Assembly: GCA_030549335.1 (NCBI GenBank) | Contig: CM060195.1 | Coordinates: forward strand, 45,886,991-45,950,990 | DNA length: 64,000 bases | Reading direction: 5' to 3' | Origin: Pontederia crassipes | Taxonomy: Eukaryota; Streptophyta; Magnoliopsida; Commelinales; Pontederiaceae | Shown here: positions 1-10,459 of the stretch, one piece after another | Layout of the letters: the number at the start of each line of letters is the position of its first letter | Numbering within the stretch: position 1 is the stretch's first letter | Made by a program: the position numbers and the translations under genes | Notes under the pieces: generated by a model | Database searches by the model: none | Told to the model about the DNA's origin: nothing | What the model saw: the letters and a program-made list of their open reading frames with translations, nothing else

Positions 1-2
1 GT

Positions 3-859
3 GTGAAAATTCAGCGAGATCGTTCTAAAGATTTCTTGCTTCGTCGCAAGAGGCATATATTAACAAAATTTTAGAACGATTTCGGATGGCTGACTGCAAA
101 CCCATTGATGCTCCTATTACGAGATGTGAGACTTTGAACCTCAATATGTGCCCAAAGACTATCAAAGAACAAAGAGAGATGTCTTCAGTCCCCTATGCGA
201 GTGCGGTCAGCAATCTGATGTACGCTATGTTGTGTACTCAGCTAGACATATGATATTCAGTGGATTTAGTGAGTCGATATCAGGCAAACCCAGGACGCCA
301 ACATTGGAAGGCGGTGAAGAGAATCATGAGATACCTCAAATGCACTGCTGACTTTGCTTTATGTTATCACATAGGAAGCTTAAGGCTGGTTGGATATATG
401 GATGCCGATTTGGCAGGCGACATTGATGAACGAAAATCCACCTCTGGATATGTCTTCTTGCTCAGTAATGGTGTTGTCACATGGAGCAGCAAAAAGCAAG
501 AATGCATAACATTGTCTACGATGGAAGTTAAATTTGTGGCATGTTCAGCCGTAGTGCAAGATGCCCTATGGTTAAAAAGGTTCCTTCAACATCTGTGGTT
601 TTTGGATGCCGCAATGAAAAATATGACTTTACATTATGACAATCAAGCAGGGATTGCCTATGTGAAGGACGAAAAATATCATTGCAAAGGAAAGCATATC
701 GACATCAAATACAAATTTATAAGAGATGAAGATGTGAAAGAGGAGGTCTCTGTTGAGTACATATCTACGCACAACATGGTTGCTGATCCGTTCACCAAAC
801 CACTACTTAGAGATGTATTCTTGAGATATGTACATGCACTAGGACTGCGTATAATATAA
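3..859 (+). pseudogene. Ty1/copia pol fragment (reverse transcriptase end and RNase H)
   Basis: This is the C-terminal end of a copia polyprotein, which would copy the element's RNA into DNA and degrade the RNA strand. What is visible is the end of the reverse transcriptase (YINKILERF, CKPIDAPI, YASAV..LMYAML), then RNase H with DADLAGD, STSGY, WSSKKQ, HYDNQAGIAY, the KHIDIKY region and VADPFTKPL, ending in a stop at 857-859. The copy is dead: the frame shifts near base 28, and there is an in-frame TGA at 251-253 where the family has a Cys/Tyr-type codon before the YSVDLVSRY segment. In the usual LSTTEAEY motif the copy reads LSTMEVKF. The element starts outside the window. Family assignment is secure; the Tork-like lineage is only a guess. 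Confidence 0.93.
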
Positions 860-2003
860 AAAAAATGTACTCAAAGTTAATCACATTAATGAAAATATGT
901 TTTTCATAAGAGAATTATGTTATGCATGTGTTAAGTGTGTAGGTATGAGATTACTCACTCACACGAGTAATCGCCTCCGATGCTTATGTGATTGCACGTG
1001 GGGAAGAAATGGTTTAGACCCAAACATTTCTTATGAGAAATGACCTAAACTGCCTTTATGTGTTCAAGATGATGAAAACATGAGTTTGGTAACTCGGTGA
1101 AACCTGATGATGATAGCCAGATGTGGGACTCTAGCTTTGACATCAAGTGATGGCAAACAGTTAGATGTCTCAGGACAGACGCCAGTGGAGGGCGACTGGA
1201 TTTAAATCTATGCGGTGTTTGAGTTAGACACACGCTTCTTTAGTGGAAATTTTCATTGCAATACTTGTGTTGTGTACCAAGTATGCTAAGACGACCCTGA
1301 GAAATGACGAATCGATGTTGATCTTCGTCATTGTGTGAGTCTCTCTAGACCTAACGGTTTAGTTGTTGCTCTTTGAACTTTGGCTATATTTCAAAGTAAT
1401 GATTGGTGTTGCTACTTTAGCATGATACTTCAAGACCCAAAGTGAAGAGGTCCACTGAGTCATGTCTAGGAAAGCAACCGATCTGAACAGAGAAATATGA
1501 GTGCAAAGGAAAGATTTGTTAAGAGCTGCATGAGTTCTGCATGCAATTGACTAGCTATTTTTCTTGTGTAAGATAAATAGTTTTGCATACATAATTAATT
1601 ATTACGGTGTCAGACACATGGCGTGTCTAGATGATGCAACAAGGCAAATCTGGGGCATAACGAGCACATTATGCTTGAGCGATTGTGTGTCACGATTTGG
1701 CTTGCAGGATAAAGCCATGTAAATCATGGTTATAGCACACGCGATATATATCACATGACATGATGAACAGCTATGTGAGACGTAGTTATGGATCAAAGAT
1801 CGATTGAGCAATCATGGATCCATCACAGGTCATGATCTTAGCTCTCGAGGTGGTCGAGCGATTGTGCATCCTTAATCGGTCACAATCAAGAGCTCCCACA
1901 TTTAAATTGTGCTTGTACTCATGGGTCGCACGACTCATTTGCTTTCATAAGATATAAAGAGATCGAGTATAAACATTGAACCCATCATGTGTGAGTGGGA
2001 GAT
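860..2003 (+). other. copia 3' non-coding region with polypurine tract
   Basis: About 1.1 kb lies between the pol stop and the 3' LTR with no convincing coding region on either strand. It ends in a purine run, GTGGGAGA, at 1995-2002, immediately before the TGTTGG start of the LTR. That is the normal place and shape of the polypurine tract that primes plus-strand DNA synthesis. The spacer is long for a simple copia element, in which pol usually ends close to the tract. Confidence 0.75.
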
Positions 2004-2556
2004 TGTTGGCCGTATAGTGATGGACCATGCTTGACATGGTTCATCGACCATGCCAAGCATGGTCTGACATCATGCACAACAGCATGGTCAAATGACCATG
2101 CTGCTGCCGGCCTTGCTCAAGGCCATGCCATCGCATGGCCTTGGCATGATCTCAAGGCCATGCAGTGGCATGGCCGATCTCCTCTCGGTGCTTGGCTTTA
2201 TGTGGCCAAGCATCTCTATAAAAAGGGCACTAAGGTGCTGCCCCATAAATCATGAAAGAGAGAATGAGATCTCTTAGTATGCTAAGTGTGGTGCTCTCCA
2301 TAAGGTGTAGTGTAAGGTGTTGAGGTATGTTGTGCTTGTGTAGCCACTTCCTTCATCTATTAGTCACCTAAGTGCTCTCTCTTCTTTCCTTTGCATTTGA
2401 GTCGTGGCATTGTGTTCCATTTCCTCATGATTTGGTTCCCGACCACGCATACGAGTGTAACCCGCAATCCGTTCATAGAGAAGCAGCGTGGACGATCCGC
2501 TTTCGCATTGAGGTACTCCGTGAACCTCCATATTATTATGTTTATTAATTTCTACA
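2004..2556 (+). mobile_element. 3' LTR of the copia element
   Basis: The segment begins TGTTGG directly after the polypurine tract and ends TCTACA, giving the TG...CA ends of an LTR. A TATA box (CTATAAAAAG) sits at 2216-2225. Between about 2025 and 2200, upstream of it, GCATGG/CCATGC and related inverted motifs recur roughly ten times. The 5' LTR and the target-site duplication are outside the window, so the right boundary rests on the CA end alone. Confidence 0.78.
2216..2225 (+). promoter_or_regulatory. TATA box of the copia LTR
   Basis: CTATAAAAAG, about 210 bp into the LTR, follows the CATGG-rich block. This is the expected U3/R position. Assigned by sequence and position only. Confidence 0.6.
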
Positions 2557-2832
2557 CGGGATATAATAAAAGTGAGACCAAACGATGAAACGAATATTAT
2601 ATTTTTTTAATAGGTTAATACATATTCATTATAGTATGCTATTCTCATTTTTATAAAACTATTCTTCGATAATATTTTGTCCACTCTACTTTTTCGGAAA
2701 TTAGTAACTAAATGGCATTGTTTTGAGTGGTCTATTAATCATAAGTGGCCATATTCTACCGTGTGGAAGGTGGCGTCGCCTAGCTGGTGGGCACTTTAAA
2801 GCATTCTCTGTCGGATCATATTTCAAATATCC

Positions 2833-3348
2833 AAATTACACGATTGATCCCTCAACTTTGAGTCTATTTCCAATTGGTCCCCAACTTTAATTTATAACCA
2901 GATCGTCCTCCATCTTTTATTTTCTTGCACGATTAGTTCTCCTGACCGGTGATCATGGGTTTCCTGGTTGCCTTACATATGTGGCCTTTTTCTCTCTCAT
3001 CCACGCCAATTTAACTCGTCCATGTCATTATAAAATTTTTTAAAAAAAATAAAAAAAGATGAGATCACCACGTCATTATAAAAATTAAAAAAAATGACTG
3101 GTCTATGAGGGGGGCGACCACCCCCCTCTAGTCGAGCTTCGATGAGTTAAATTGACGTGGACGAGTTAAATTGACGTGGATGAGCGAGAAAAGAGGCCAC
3201 ATATGCAAGGTAACCAAGAAACCCATGATCACCGGTCAGGAGGACTAATCGTGCAAGAAAATGAAAGATGAAAGACGATCCGGTTACAAATTGAAGTTGA
3301 GGGACCAATTGGAAATAGACTCAAAGTTGTGGACCAATCGTGTAATTT
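2833..3348. mobile_element. Foldback element (MITE-like) with ~190-bp arms
   Basis: The left arm (2833 to about 3025) is nearly the reverse complement of the right arm (about 3159-3348). Both ends read AAATTACACGATTG, and the arms share long stretches such as the CATGATCACCGGTCAGGAG region. By eye they are about 90% identical. The 130-bp centre is AT-rich and then has a C-run hairpin (GGGGGGCGACCACCCCCC). ATCC flanks both sides (2829-2832 and 3349-3352), a possible 4-bp target duplication. There is no coding capacity. A related but larger element lies at 38356-39627. Confidence 0.85.
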
Positions 3349-3352
3349 ATCC

Positions 3353-3749
3353 TTATTTTTGTTATGTTAATATTTTTAATTTATTAGAATTAAGATGAGA
3401 TTAGATTACACAATTGTACTATATCTTTTTGTAGTAGTTATTTATCAAAATACTTGAATATCATTAGTTAATGATACTTCAAATTATTATGCAAGATAAA
3501 CTAATTATAAGATGTAAAGATATGTATGCCAGTTTGATTAAGATAAACACTTGCAAAATGTGTCATAGATTGATAAGGGAGAAGGACGATGTCTAATGAA
3601 AATTAAATAAGGATGAATAGTATAATTGAAGGTCACACACTGAAAAATTATATGCCCCACTTCCATCTAGACCATCCAGAGCGTTATAATATTTTTTTAA
3701 CGTTTAACAAATAAAATCATTATTTCTCGAAATTTTCAATTAATAGTTA
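3353..3749. other. AT-rich spacer, no feature seen
   Basis: AT-rich sequence with no credible coding frame, RNA gene or repeat boundary that I can identify. Confidence 0.5.
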
Positions 3750-4225
3750 GATTGATAATGTATACAACATTCAATATATATTTAATATTACATTTAATTT
3801 TATTTCGATTAATTTTCTAATAGCATGCATTATTTTATAAACTTATTTATTTTAATTTTTTAAAAATTTAAATCTATCCAAATATTATTTTTTGTGTAAA
3901 AAGTAAAAAAAATGAATTATGAAATTACTGAAAAAATCGTACTCAAATCGAAGTTAAAATAGAACAAAACAATGAAAAATAATGATCGAAAATCACCATG
4001 AAAGTTTTGTCAGGGCCATGAAATAGGATTGTGAAACATCTTAGGCTGTTAAAATACATTTTTATTCCAAAAAGTTATTCGAGGCACCGTCGTAATCAAC
4101 ATTTCACGGGTCATGAAATTCATATTTTTTATGCGAATAAGACCCGTGGAACACATATCACGGGCCGTGTAAATTTATTTCTAATTTGATTCACACACTA
4201 TCTAGGTCCAAAGAAATCCACTTGA
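3750..4225 (+). mobile_element. Eroded partial LTR, same family as the solo LTR at 25188
   Basis: This tract aligns by eye with the first 450 bp or so of the solo LTR at 25188-26906. Shared landmarks in the same order are a TTTAATTTTATTTCGATT segment, GCATGCAT, the TGAATTATGAA segment, the AAATCG...AGTT segment, and repeated CACGGGCC / GGGCCGTG motifs. The rest of the LTR, including its TATA region, is missing. Boundaries are approximate. Confidence 0.7.
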
Positions 4226-4831
4226 TAGGGAATTTCACTTGTTGGGACTCAGTGCATGTATGCGAGCCAAGAGGTTCGTTGAAGCTCGACTTACGACTCA
4301 TGATTCTTTTAAGTTGAGAGAATGGGTATGCCGGTACATGCCCCCATTTAGGTACTTGGCATTTTGGAATGACCCATCATCGTGAAAACGTGATGGGTAC
4401 GTTCTTGGTGATGATCCCATGTATGCAAGTCTAGCAATCGTTGAGCATGAGAGCGACTTGGTTGTTGGATGACATCCCCACAAGAATGGGAATATGCCCA
4501 TGCATGGGGCTTGCGGTGGCTACTTTATTGTTTTTGCATCGATTTAAGAAATAAAACTCCAGAAATAATCTCCTAAGCACTGACGTTTAATTACCTTGAT
4601 ATTTGTCCATGCCATACTTTCGTTTCCTCATCTTGTCTTTTGCTTAATATTAAAAACACATAAAAATTAATGTAGCCTTATGTTCCGCACTTCTTAATAA
4701 GAAATTTATGACCTTACGATGGTTAAATAAAATCAACCTCCCAACTAGTTGTCAATTAGGCATTTGTTTTTATTACACCATGCCAAAGCATTCTAAGAAA
4801 ATTTTTCATATCACTTCTTGAGTAACAAAGA
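4226..4831. other. Unassigned sequence
   Basis: I see no recognisable gene, repeat boundary or RNA here. A 67-codon open frame on the minus strand (4298-4501) resembles nothing I know and is within chance expectation. Confidence 0.4.
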
Positions 4832-5106
4832 ATACCCCTAGATGTCCAGTCAACTACTGCGCCTCAACGCATTTCGGGGAGAACCAGTTAGCTCTGGGTT
4901 CGAGTGGCATTTCACCCATAACCACAACTCATCCGCTAATTCTTCAACATTAGTCGGTTCGGATCACCACTTAGTTTCACCCAAGCTTCATCCTGGTAAT
5001 GGATAGATCACTCAGGTTCGGATCCATAAGCAATGACAATAGTCCTATGAAGATTGCTTTCGCTACGGCTTCGGTGGGTTCCCTTAACCAAGCCACTGCC
5101 TCATAC
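4832..5106 (-). pseudogene. rrn23: Plastid 23S rRNA fragment (NUPT)
   Basis: On the minus strand this reads as an internal part of chloroplast 23S rRNA. Recognisable blocks are GGCAGTGGCTTGGTTAAGGG, ACTAAGTGG, the UCAGCGGAUGAGUUGUGG-type block (with changes), and the CTGGTTCTCCCCGAAATGCG block followed by GTTGAGGCGCAG and GACTGGACATCTAGGGG. It covers only about 275 bp and has scattered substitutions against the plastid sequence I remember, so it is a nuclear insertion of plastid DNA and not a working gene. It abuts the 3' end of the LINE fragment. Confidence 0.88.
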
Positions 5107-5139
5107 CTTTCCACTTATAAATCAAGAAAATATTTTTTT

Positions 5140-5521
5140 TTAGCCAATTCATTCATCTATTGATGTAAACTCTAACATTGTTCAACTGCAAAAAGCTTAG
5201 AAGATCATGAGGTGGATTTACATTGCATAAAATATCATAACTAGCAACTCTTCCAGAGTTGGCAATGAAGTTGGCTACACTATTCATCTCCCTATAAATG
5301 TACTTGGCTTCAAAGAGTTCAAAAGATGATATTGCAACCCATATACCCATCTTTATGCTCCTTATGCGCCAAGGCAGCTAAAAACTCTATTCATGATGGC
5401 TATTAAGTTTGACGAACCACACTTTGCCCATATACGTTTATATCCACTTTCTTTGCATTGTAATAGTCGTGCCCTCAATCCCCAACCCTTAGCTTTTAAG
5501 ATTGAAGAGAAACATATATCA
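5140..5521 (-). pseudogene. LINE fragment, part 4: RNase H domain and 3' end
   Basis: The minus strand encodes the C-terminal part of a plant LINE-associated RNase H domain: an LKAKGWGLRARLLQCKESG-like helix region, SSNLIAIMN, then FELFEAKYIYREMNSVANF and a stop at 5150-5152. At least one frame change separates the two halves, near 5350. A short poly(A)-like run on the minus strand (T run at 5132-5140 on plus) follows the stop. The domain's N-terminal half lies 19.5 kb away at 25047-25187, cut off by the hAT insertion at 5522. Confidence 0.85.
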
Positions 5522-5592
5522 TAGGGCGGAGCAAACCCTGGACCGGGTCCGGGTCTAGGCGGACCCGGTCCTGACCCAACTTTTGCTGGGTC
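5522..5592. repeat. Left terminal and subterminal repeats of the hAT
   Basis: The TIR starts TAGGGCGGAGCAA. GGACCGGGTCCGGGTC and GGACCCGGTC follow within 70 bp. Such clustered subterminal motifs are the usual transposase-binding sites in hAT elements; the binding role is inferred. Confidence 0.85.
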
Positions 5593-5818
5593 AAAATTTT
5601 TCTGACTCGGCAGACCGAGAATCTGACCAAGTTTACGTCCGTAATCCAGAATCACTATTTCGAAGAAATTATACAAAATAAAAAGTGATGGCAGGCAACA
5701 TGCTAAAGATTACAAACATATACGACATCCAACAAGCTAAGAATAGAATTTAGACCACATTCTGCAATACACATTCTTCACATCTGCTTACATAAAGTGG
5801 ACATTCTGCAATACACAT

Positions 5819-7606
5819 TGATGCGTTGAATTTGTAACAATAAAATTTGCTAGCAAGTGCACTAGTCGCTCAAGTAATATAGTAATAGGAGTAAGAGTGT
5901 CGAACCTACGAGGAATATTATTAATTCAATATCTAAATTTATAAATTAATAAGAGAGAAAAAAACATGGATTTTGAAAATGAGTTTTAAAAGATAAAGAA
6001 AATAAGATAAATATAAGATAATGGTGTTGAAGTTAGGCCTTAGGATGAAAATAGATTAGGATAAATATTTGAACCATAAAAGATAAATTTAATCTTTAAA
6101 GATGGATTAAGAATTTTCTCAAGTTATTAATTTATAAGATTAACATCACAGAGTCCACAAACTGGTAATTATGCTATTTAATCCGGTAAATCAAACTATC
6201 TTAAATTTAATCAAACCTAAAGTCCCACAAACTGGTATTCGTCAGATAAGATTAAAATTAAGATGCATTAATATGAAAATCCTAGACTATTAATCACTCC
6301 ACAAACTGGTTAGATTAACAGACCACATAAAATTGATTCTCCACACACTAGTTATCAAATTTATGTCAATTATTAATTTCACATAAAATCAATTAATTTA
6401 ATTAATGAATTCTGACATCAAATAATCCACAAACTGGTAAGTACTCAATTCAGAAATCTAAGTAATTAAATTAAAAGCATTAAACACAATTAACTAACTG
6501 ATCAGAAAAGATTAAAACAAATAATATAGGGTCCAAATAGTTTCCCTTCAATAATAATCTCCTAACATGAAATAAATAAAAATATGGAGTTCATCCTAGA
6601 AATTCTGGAGAGATAATAACAAAATAATAATAATTGGAAGAATTACACCCAAATAGATAAAAGTCGAAGCTTCGGATCACGGGCAGACAGTCGGGCAGCC
6701 TCTCGGACTTGATCAGGGTCGCGATCAACTTCTAGCCGTCGCACCTCTCTCCTTTTGGTCGTAGCCTGCAGAGCTCACAACTCGCCGTGGAAGAAACCTG
6801 AACTTCAGAGCACACATTGAAACGACGGATTCTTCACGTATTTATAGGGTGCAGACGACCTTTAATTTGATCTCGGCCGTAACATCGTACGGATGAATTT
6901 AAATTTACGAGATAAACTCGGCCAAAGATAAATCCTTTTATCATTACGCCTAAAGATAAATCCTTTTTATCTTTACTCCCTTCGAATCTCGGCCGTAACA
7001 AAATTCTTTTATCATTACCCCCTCCATGTCTCGGCCAAAATGATATCTTTACTCCTTTTCATTACTCCCTTTGAATCTCGGCCAAAACAGAGAATTAAAC
7101 CTCGTTACGCCCAAAAGATAAAATCCTTTTATCTTTACCCATTCAAATCTTAGCCGTAACAAAGAAGATTCCATATCATTACCCCCTGGAAATCTCGGCC
7201 GTAAGGAACTCTTTTATCTTTACTCCTTTCGAATCTCGCCCAAAACGACTTGATCTTCATGCCATTACGCCCAAAGATAAAATCCTTTTATCTTTACCCC
7301 TTCAAATCTCACCAAAACGGCTTGGGTGTAAAGCCAAATCTCGGCCAAAATGACTTGAGGGTAAAGCCAAATCTCGGCCGTAATAAATTCTTTGAAATTC
7401 GGCCGTGTTTTGAATTTTCCTGCAAAATAATTATTCAAATTTAATTAATCCATCCATAATTAAAATATTCAGAGAATTAATAATTAAAATTAATAAATCC
7501 GGAATTACGATTGAAAAGTGACTAAAAAATGATGCATGCCATGAACAAATTACAGAAAAATTAACTAAAATAATAATCTAAAATATGTTATATTTTGCAT
7601 GCATCA
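5819..7606 (-). repeat. Left LTR of the LARD-like element (3' LTR by orientation)
   Basis: Runs from TGATGCG to GCATCA, with TG...CA ends. Read on the minus strand, U3 lies at 7606-6849 and a TATA box (CCTATAAATAC) at 6838-6848. U3 holds a degenerate array of about ten CTCGGCC-GTAA/AAAA units spaced 45-70 bp apart (about 6855-7400), mixed with AAGATAAA..TTTTATC boxes. Compared with the right LTR the differences are mostly single bases. Confidence 0.93.
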
Positions 7607-7621
7607 AACTCCCCCAAGCTT
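7607..7621 (-). other. 3' polypurine tract of the LARD-like element
   Basis: On the minus strand this reads AAGCTTGGGGGAGTT, directly before the LTR start TGATGC. It is preceded by TTGAGGACAAGCAAG, the wording commonly seen in this position in plant Athila/Tat-type elements. It would prime plus-strand synthesis. Confidence 0.85.
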
Positions 7622-7974
7622 AAAGTCTTGCTTGTCCTCAAGCAAAAATTCAAGGCAAGGCTCAAGAAAGTTCCATCATAGCCTCCACATTGTCAATTGA
7701 CTAATTTTCTCACATAATTCTTCTGCACACCTACTACTAAGCATCTTATCATTTTCCATGCACTTAGCTTCATAGAGGTTCTGAATGCTACACAAATTTA
7801 AACAATATTAAATTCAGCCTTGCAGAAAAATAAATTGTCTGTCAAATAATAGCATTAATATTGAACACATAAGTACTAATTGAGCTTAAAATTTTTTCTT
7901 TTTCTTTTTTATTTTTATTTTATTTTTATTTTAAATCATTTTAAAAGTTCTAATCTTCAAGCAGGATTGCACAA

Positions 7975-8275
7975 GGAGGTCCATGTAGCGGGCTTTAGAC
8001 TGATGACTCTCAGACCAGATGGCCTTAGGGCAACAGGTGATAAAGCACTCCTCGAGTTTACTTGCCCGAACAACTAAGGTTCTGAATGAAGAGTTCGAAC
8101 TTAGCCATGATTCAGTACTCATGTGCTTCTCCATATTCCACAAGATGGTCCATGTAGCAGGCTTTTGATCGACGAATCCTAGAGCAGTTGCCCTTAGATT
8201 GCCAGGCATGAACCCCTACGATCTAATTACCCGAACACATCTTGGTTCCGGATAACACTTTTGTACCTACACATA
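7975..8275. repeat. Two degenerate tandem copies of a ~165-bp unit
   Basis: Two copies start at about 7975 and 8140. They share GGTCCATGTAGC.GGCTTT at the start, a central CCTTAG segment, and a TTACCCGAACA / TTGCCCGAACA block followed by GGTTC near the end. They lie between the two polypurine-like tracts of the LARD-like element, and no function is evident. Confidence 0.7.
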
Positions 8276-8714
8276 ACTTTATTGATCATTTATTTTATTT
8301 GTTGGGGTTTAACTAACCCTTCTTTTTTATAAGCTCAAAAAGTACTTGATATAGTCAATAAGAAGGCTACTACTAATCAAGACTTAAAAGAAATAAATAA
8401 AAAAGGCATGAATATGATTTTGTCGTCTAGTCATTCATAATTCTATTTAGCATGGGCACACAGTCTATAAGTTTGATACTGAAGTAGCAAGTGATAAGAA
8501 AGAAAAGTATTCAAATTTCATCAATTAACAATATGTCTTTGAACTTTACTTAAAGATAATTAAAATAATAAGACGAAAGTTAGTAAGATGGTAGCAAAAA
8601 TAAATGCATGCAATGGTATTTTTTAGAAATTTTTCAATTTTTTTGGATTTTTTTATAAATAGATGCAAACATAAGCAAATAAACAGAAAGAAACATGCAA
8701 TGCGTGAAATGCAA

Positions 8715-8728
8715 ACTCCCCCAAGCTT
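8715..8728 (-). other. Internal second polypurine-like tract in the LARD-like element
   Basis: AAGCTTGGGGGAGT on the minus strand repeats the 3' polypurine tract about 1.1 kb further inside. It is again next to a CACTGAGGATAGTG-type sequence resembling the TTGAGGACAAG block. It could be a second plus-strand priming site or a relic of an earlier end. Only the sequence likeness is seen. Confidence 0.6.
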
Positions 8729-9008
8729 GAACTAGACACTATCCTCAGTGTTAAGCCAGCAAGGGAAAGTGATACATACTCAATAAAAAAAATTTTAAAG
8801 AAACGAAAATAAAGAAAAGGGAAAAGACACAACCGGATTTACTGTCTGTGGGGTGGCGATGGTGGATGGTAGCCGAGATTTCCTTGGCGCACTCCGGGGT
8901 AGGAGATTAATTGTGAGGGCTGTGGGGCCGGCTGAGCATTCGGATGTCGTCGTTCGTGACGTCCCCTCCATATATTAGCAAATCGCCTCATTTTTATCTG
9001 GACAAAAA

Positions 9009-9790
9009 TCAATAAAGAAAAGGTGCCGGCTCGGTGGAAGCTCGGCCGTAAGGTAGAGAGGATGAGGAACCTCGGCCGAGGTGATGATTTTTGTAGATTT
9101 CGGCCGTAAGGAATGGTGGTGTGGCTCTGATGTTCGACCGTAAAGGCTCGGCCGTAAGGAGCCAGCTCCGGTGGAAACTCGACCGTAATAAGTGTCGGCC
9201 GTAATAAGTGTCGGCCGTAAGGTTGATGAAGGACTTCGGCCGCAATAAGTGTCGGCCGTAGATTTGAGTTTGGCCGTAAGAAGTTGGAGGCGTGACTCGA
9301 AACTTCGGCCGTAAGAGTAGATGAACCTCGGCCGTAAGGAGTTGATGTCGATGAATTACCTTGGAGTTTGGCCGTAAGGTAGAGAGGATGAGGAACCTCG
9401 GCCGTAAAGAAGTCTCGATGCACGGTGTTAAGGCTCGGCCGTAACGCAGATGGTAGGTGCGCGGTGGCTCGGCCGTAACGCACTGGGCGTAATGGTGAGA
9501 CTTCGGCCGTAAGGAGTTGGTTCGGTGTGGAAGCTCGGCCGTAAGGGATGGGTGGTGGCGCTGATCCGGGCATAAGGAGTCAGCTCTGGTGGAAGCTCGG
9601 CCGTAAGGAAGCTGAGGTTAGGTCAGTGAGGCTTCGGCCGTAAGGGCTTTTGGGCGAGAGGCATTGAAACTTCGGCCGTAATATGTCTCGGCCGTAAGGA
9701 AGAAAAGTTCGACCGTAATTGATGAAGCTCGGCCGTAAGAGTAAGAACTTTGGAACTTCGGCCGTAAGGCGGTGGTGCTTGATCTGCAAG
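9009..9790 (-). repeat. Dense CCTTACGGCCGAG motif array
   Basis: About 22 copies of a 12-13 base motif (minus strand CCTTACGGCCGAG, core CGGCCG) are packed into 780 bp, with spacers of roughly 15-45 bp, nearly all in the same orientation. The motif has no stop in any of its three frames and reads PYGR, LTAE or LRP, so long repetitive open frames appear (for example 244 codons at 8839-9573). I regard these as by-products of the array and not as proven genes. More scattered copies in both orientations lie at 10460-11560. Confidence 0.9.
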
Positions 9791-10139
9791 GATGTGGAAG
9801 GGGTAAAGAATTTAAAGGAAACTTCAGCGTAAACTTACCTTTCCCACGTGATGCGCGCAGTGAAGGATCATATCAAATTGAAGGAGCACAGCGATCTACC
9901 GATTCCAAGGTGATTTTTCCTCTCGCCTTGTCATGTCCGAGATGAACCCGACGTGTTAATTCATGCATCGCTCAGTCCACGTATCCGAAGAAATGATTAG
10001 TCGAGTTCCTCTCCGTGCACAAAAAGAAATATCGATTAGATGACTCCTTAAACTATTAATTAAAATGCCAATCAACTAACTAATTAAATAAAAATAGAAA
10101 AATTAAATTAATTAAAAAAATGTAAATTAGTAAAATCTT

Positions 10140-10315
10140 TGGTTGTGATTAAATATTCAATTCGTCACTGCAACAACCAAGTGTCAGAAAAAAAATTAAA
10201 TAAAAAATTAACATCTGATCAGAATGTGTGACATATAAATTTATCCAAAGGATTAACTTAGTTGTGATTAAATTTTCACTCAAGTCCTACAACAACTAAT
10301 TTTCAGTAAGAGAGA
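10140..10315. repeat. Degenerate direct repeat near the primer-site end
   Basis: Two related stretches beginning GTTGTGATTAAAT (about 10142 and 10261) each continue through TTC..TCA.T..T.CAACAACTAA-like sequence to a TCAG. They are about 120 bp apart. This is the leader region of the LARD-like element, between the CGGCCG-rich tract and the dense array. Confidence 0.6.
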
Positions 10316-10459
10316 TAAAAGAATAAAATACAAATATATACAAGAAGGAAGAAATACAGATAATAGGTCACGAGAAATGAGATTTTAACAAATAAAGTCT
10401 TTCGTTCTGATAGAATTGAAAATTCGTCATTAAAATTAATTTTTGAGAGGAACTTTTCA

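Noticed and set aside
148-351. 67-codon plus-strand open frame
   Set aside because: It overlaps the copia pol fragment in another frame. The copia frame (base 2 modulo 3) carries the family motifs.
4298-4501. Possible small gene (67 codons, minus)
   Set aside because: No recognisable motif and no supporting context; length within chance expectation.
4832-5106. A functional rRNA gene
   Set aside because: Only an internal piece of 23S is present, with scattered changes and no flanking rRNA operon parts.
9009-9790. CRISPR-like array (short repeat, short spacers)
   Set aside because: The repeat is only 12-13 bases, spacing is irregular, and the locus lies inside a plant LTR element. A CRISPR reading does not fit.
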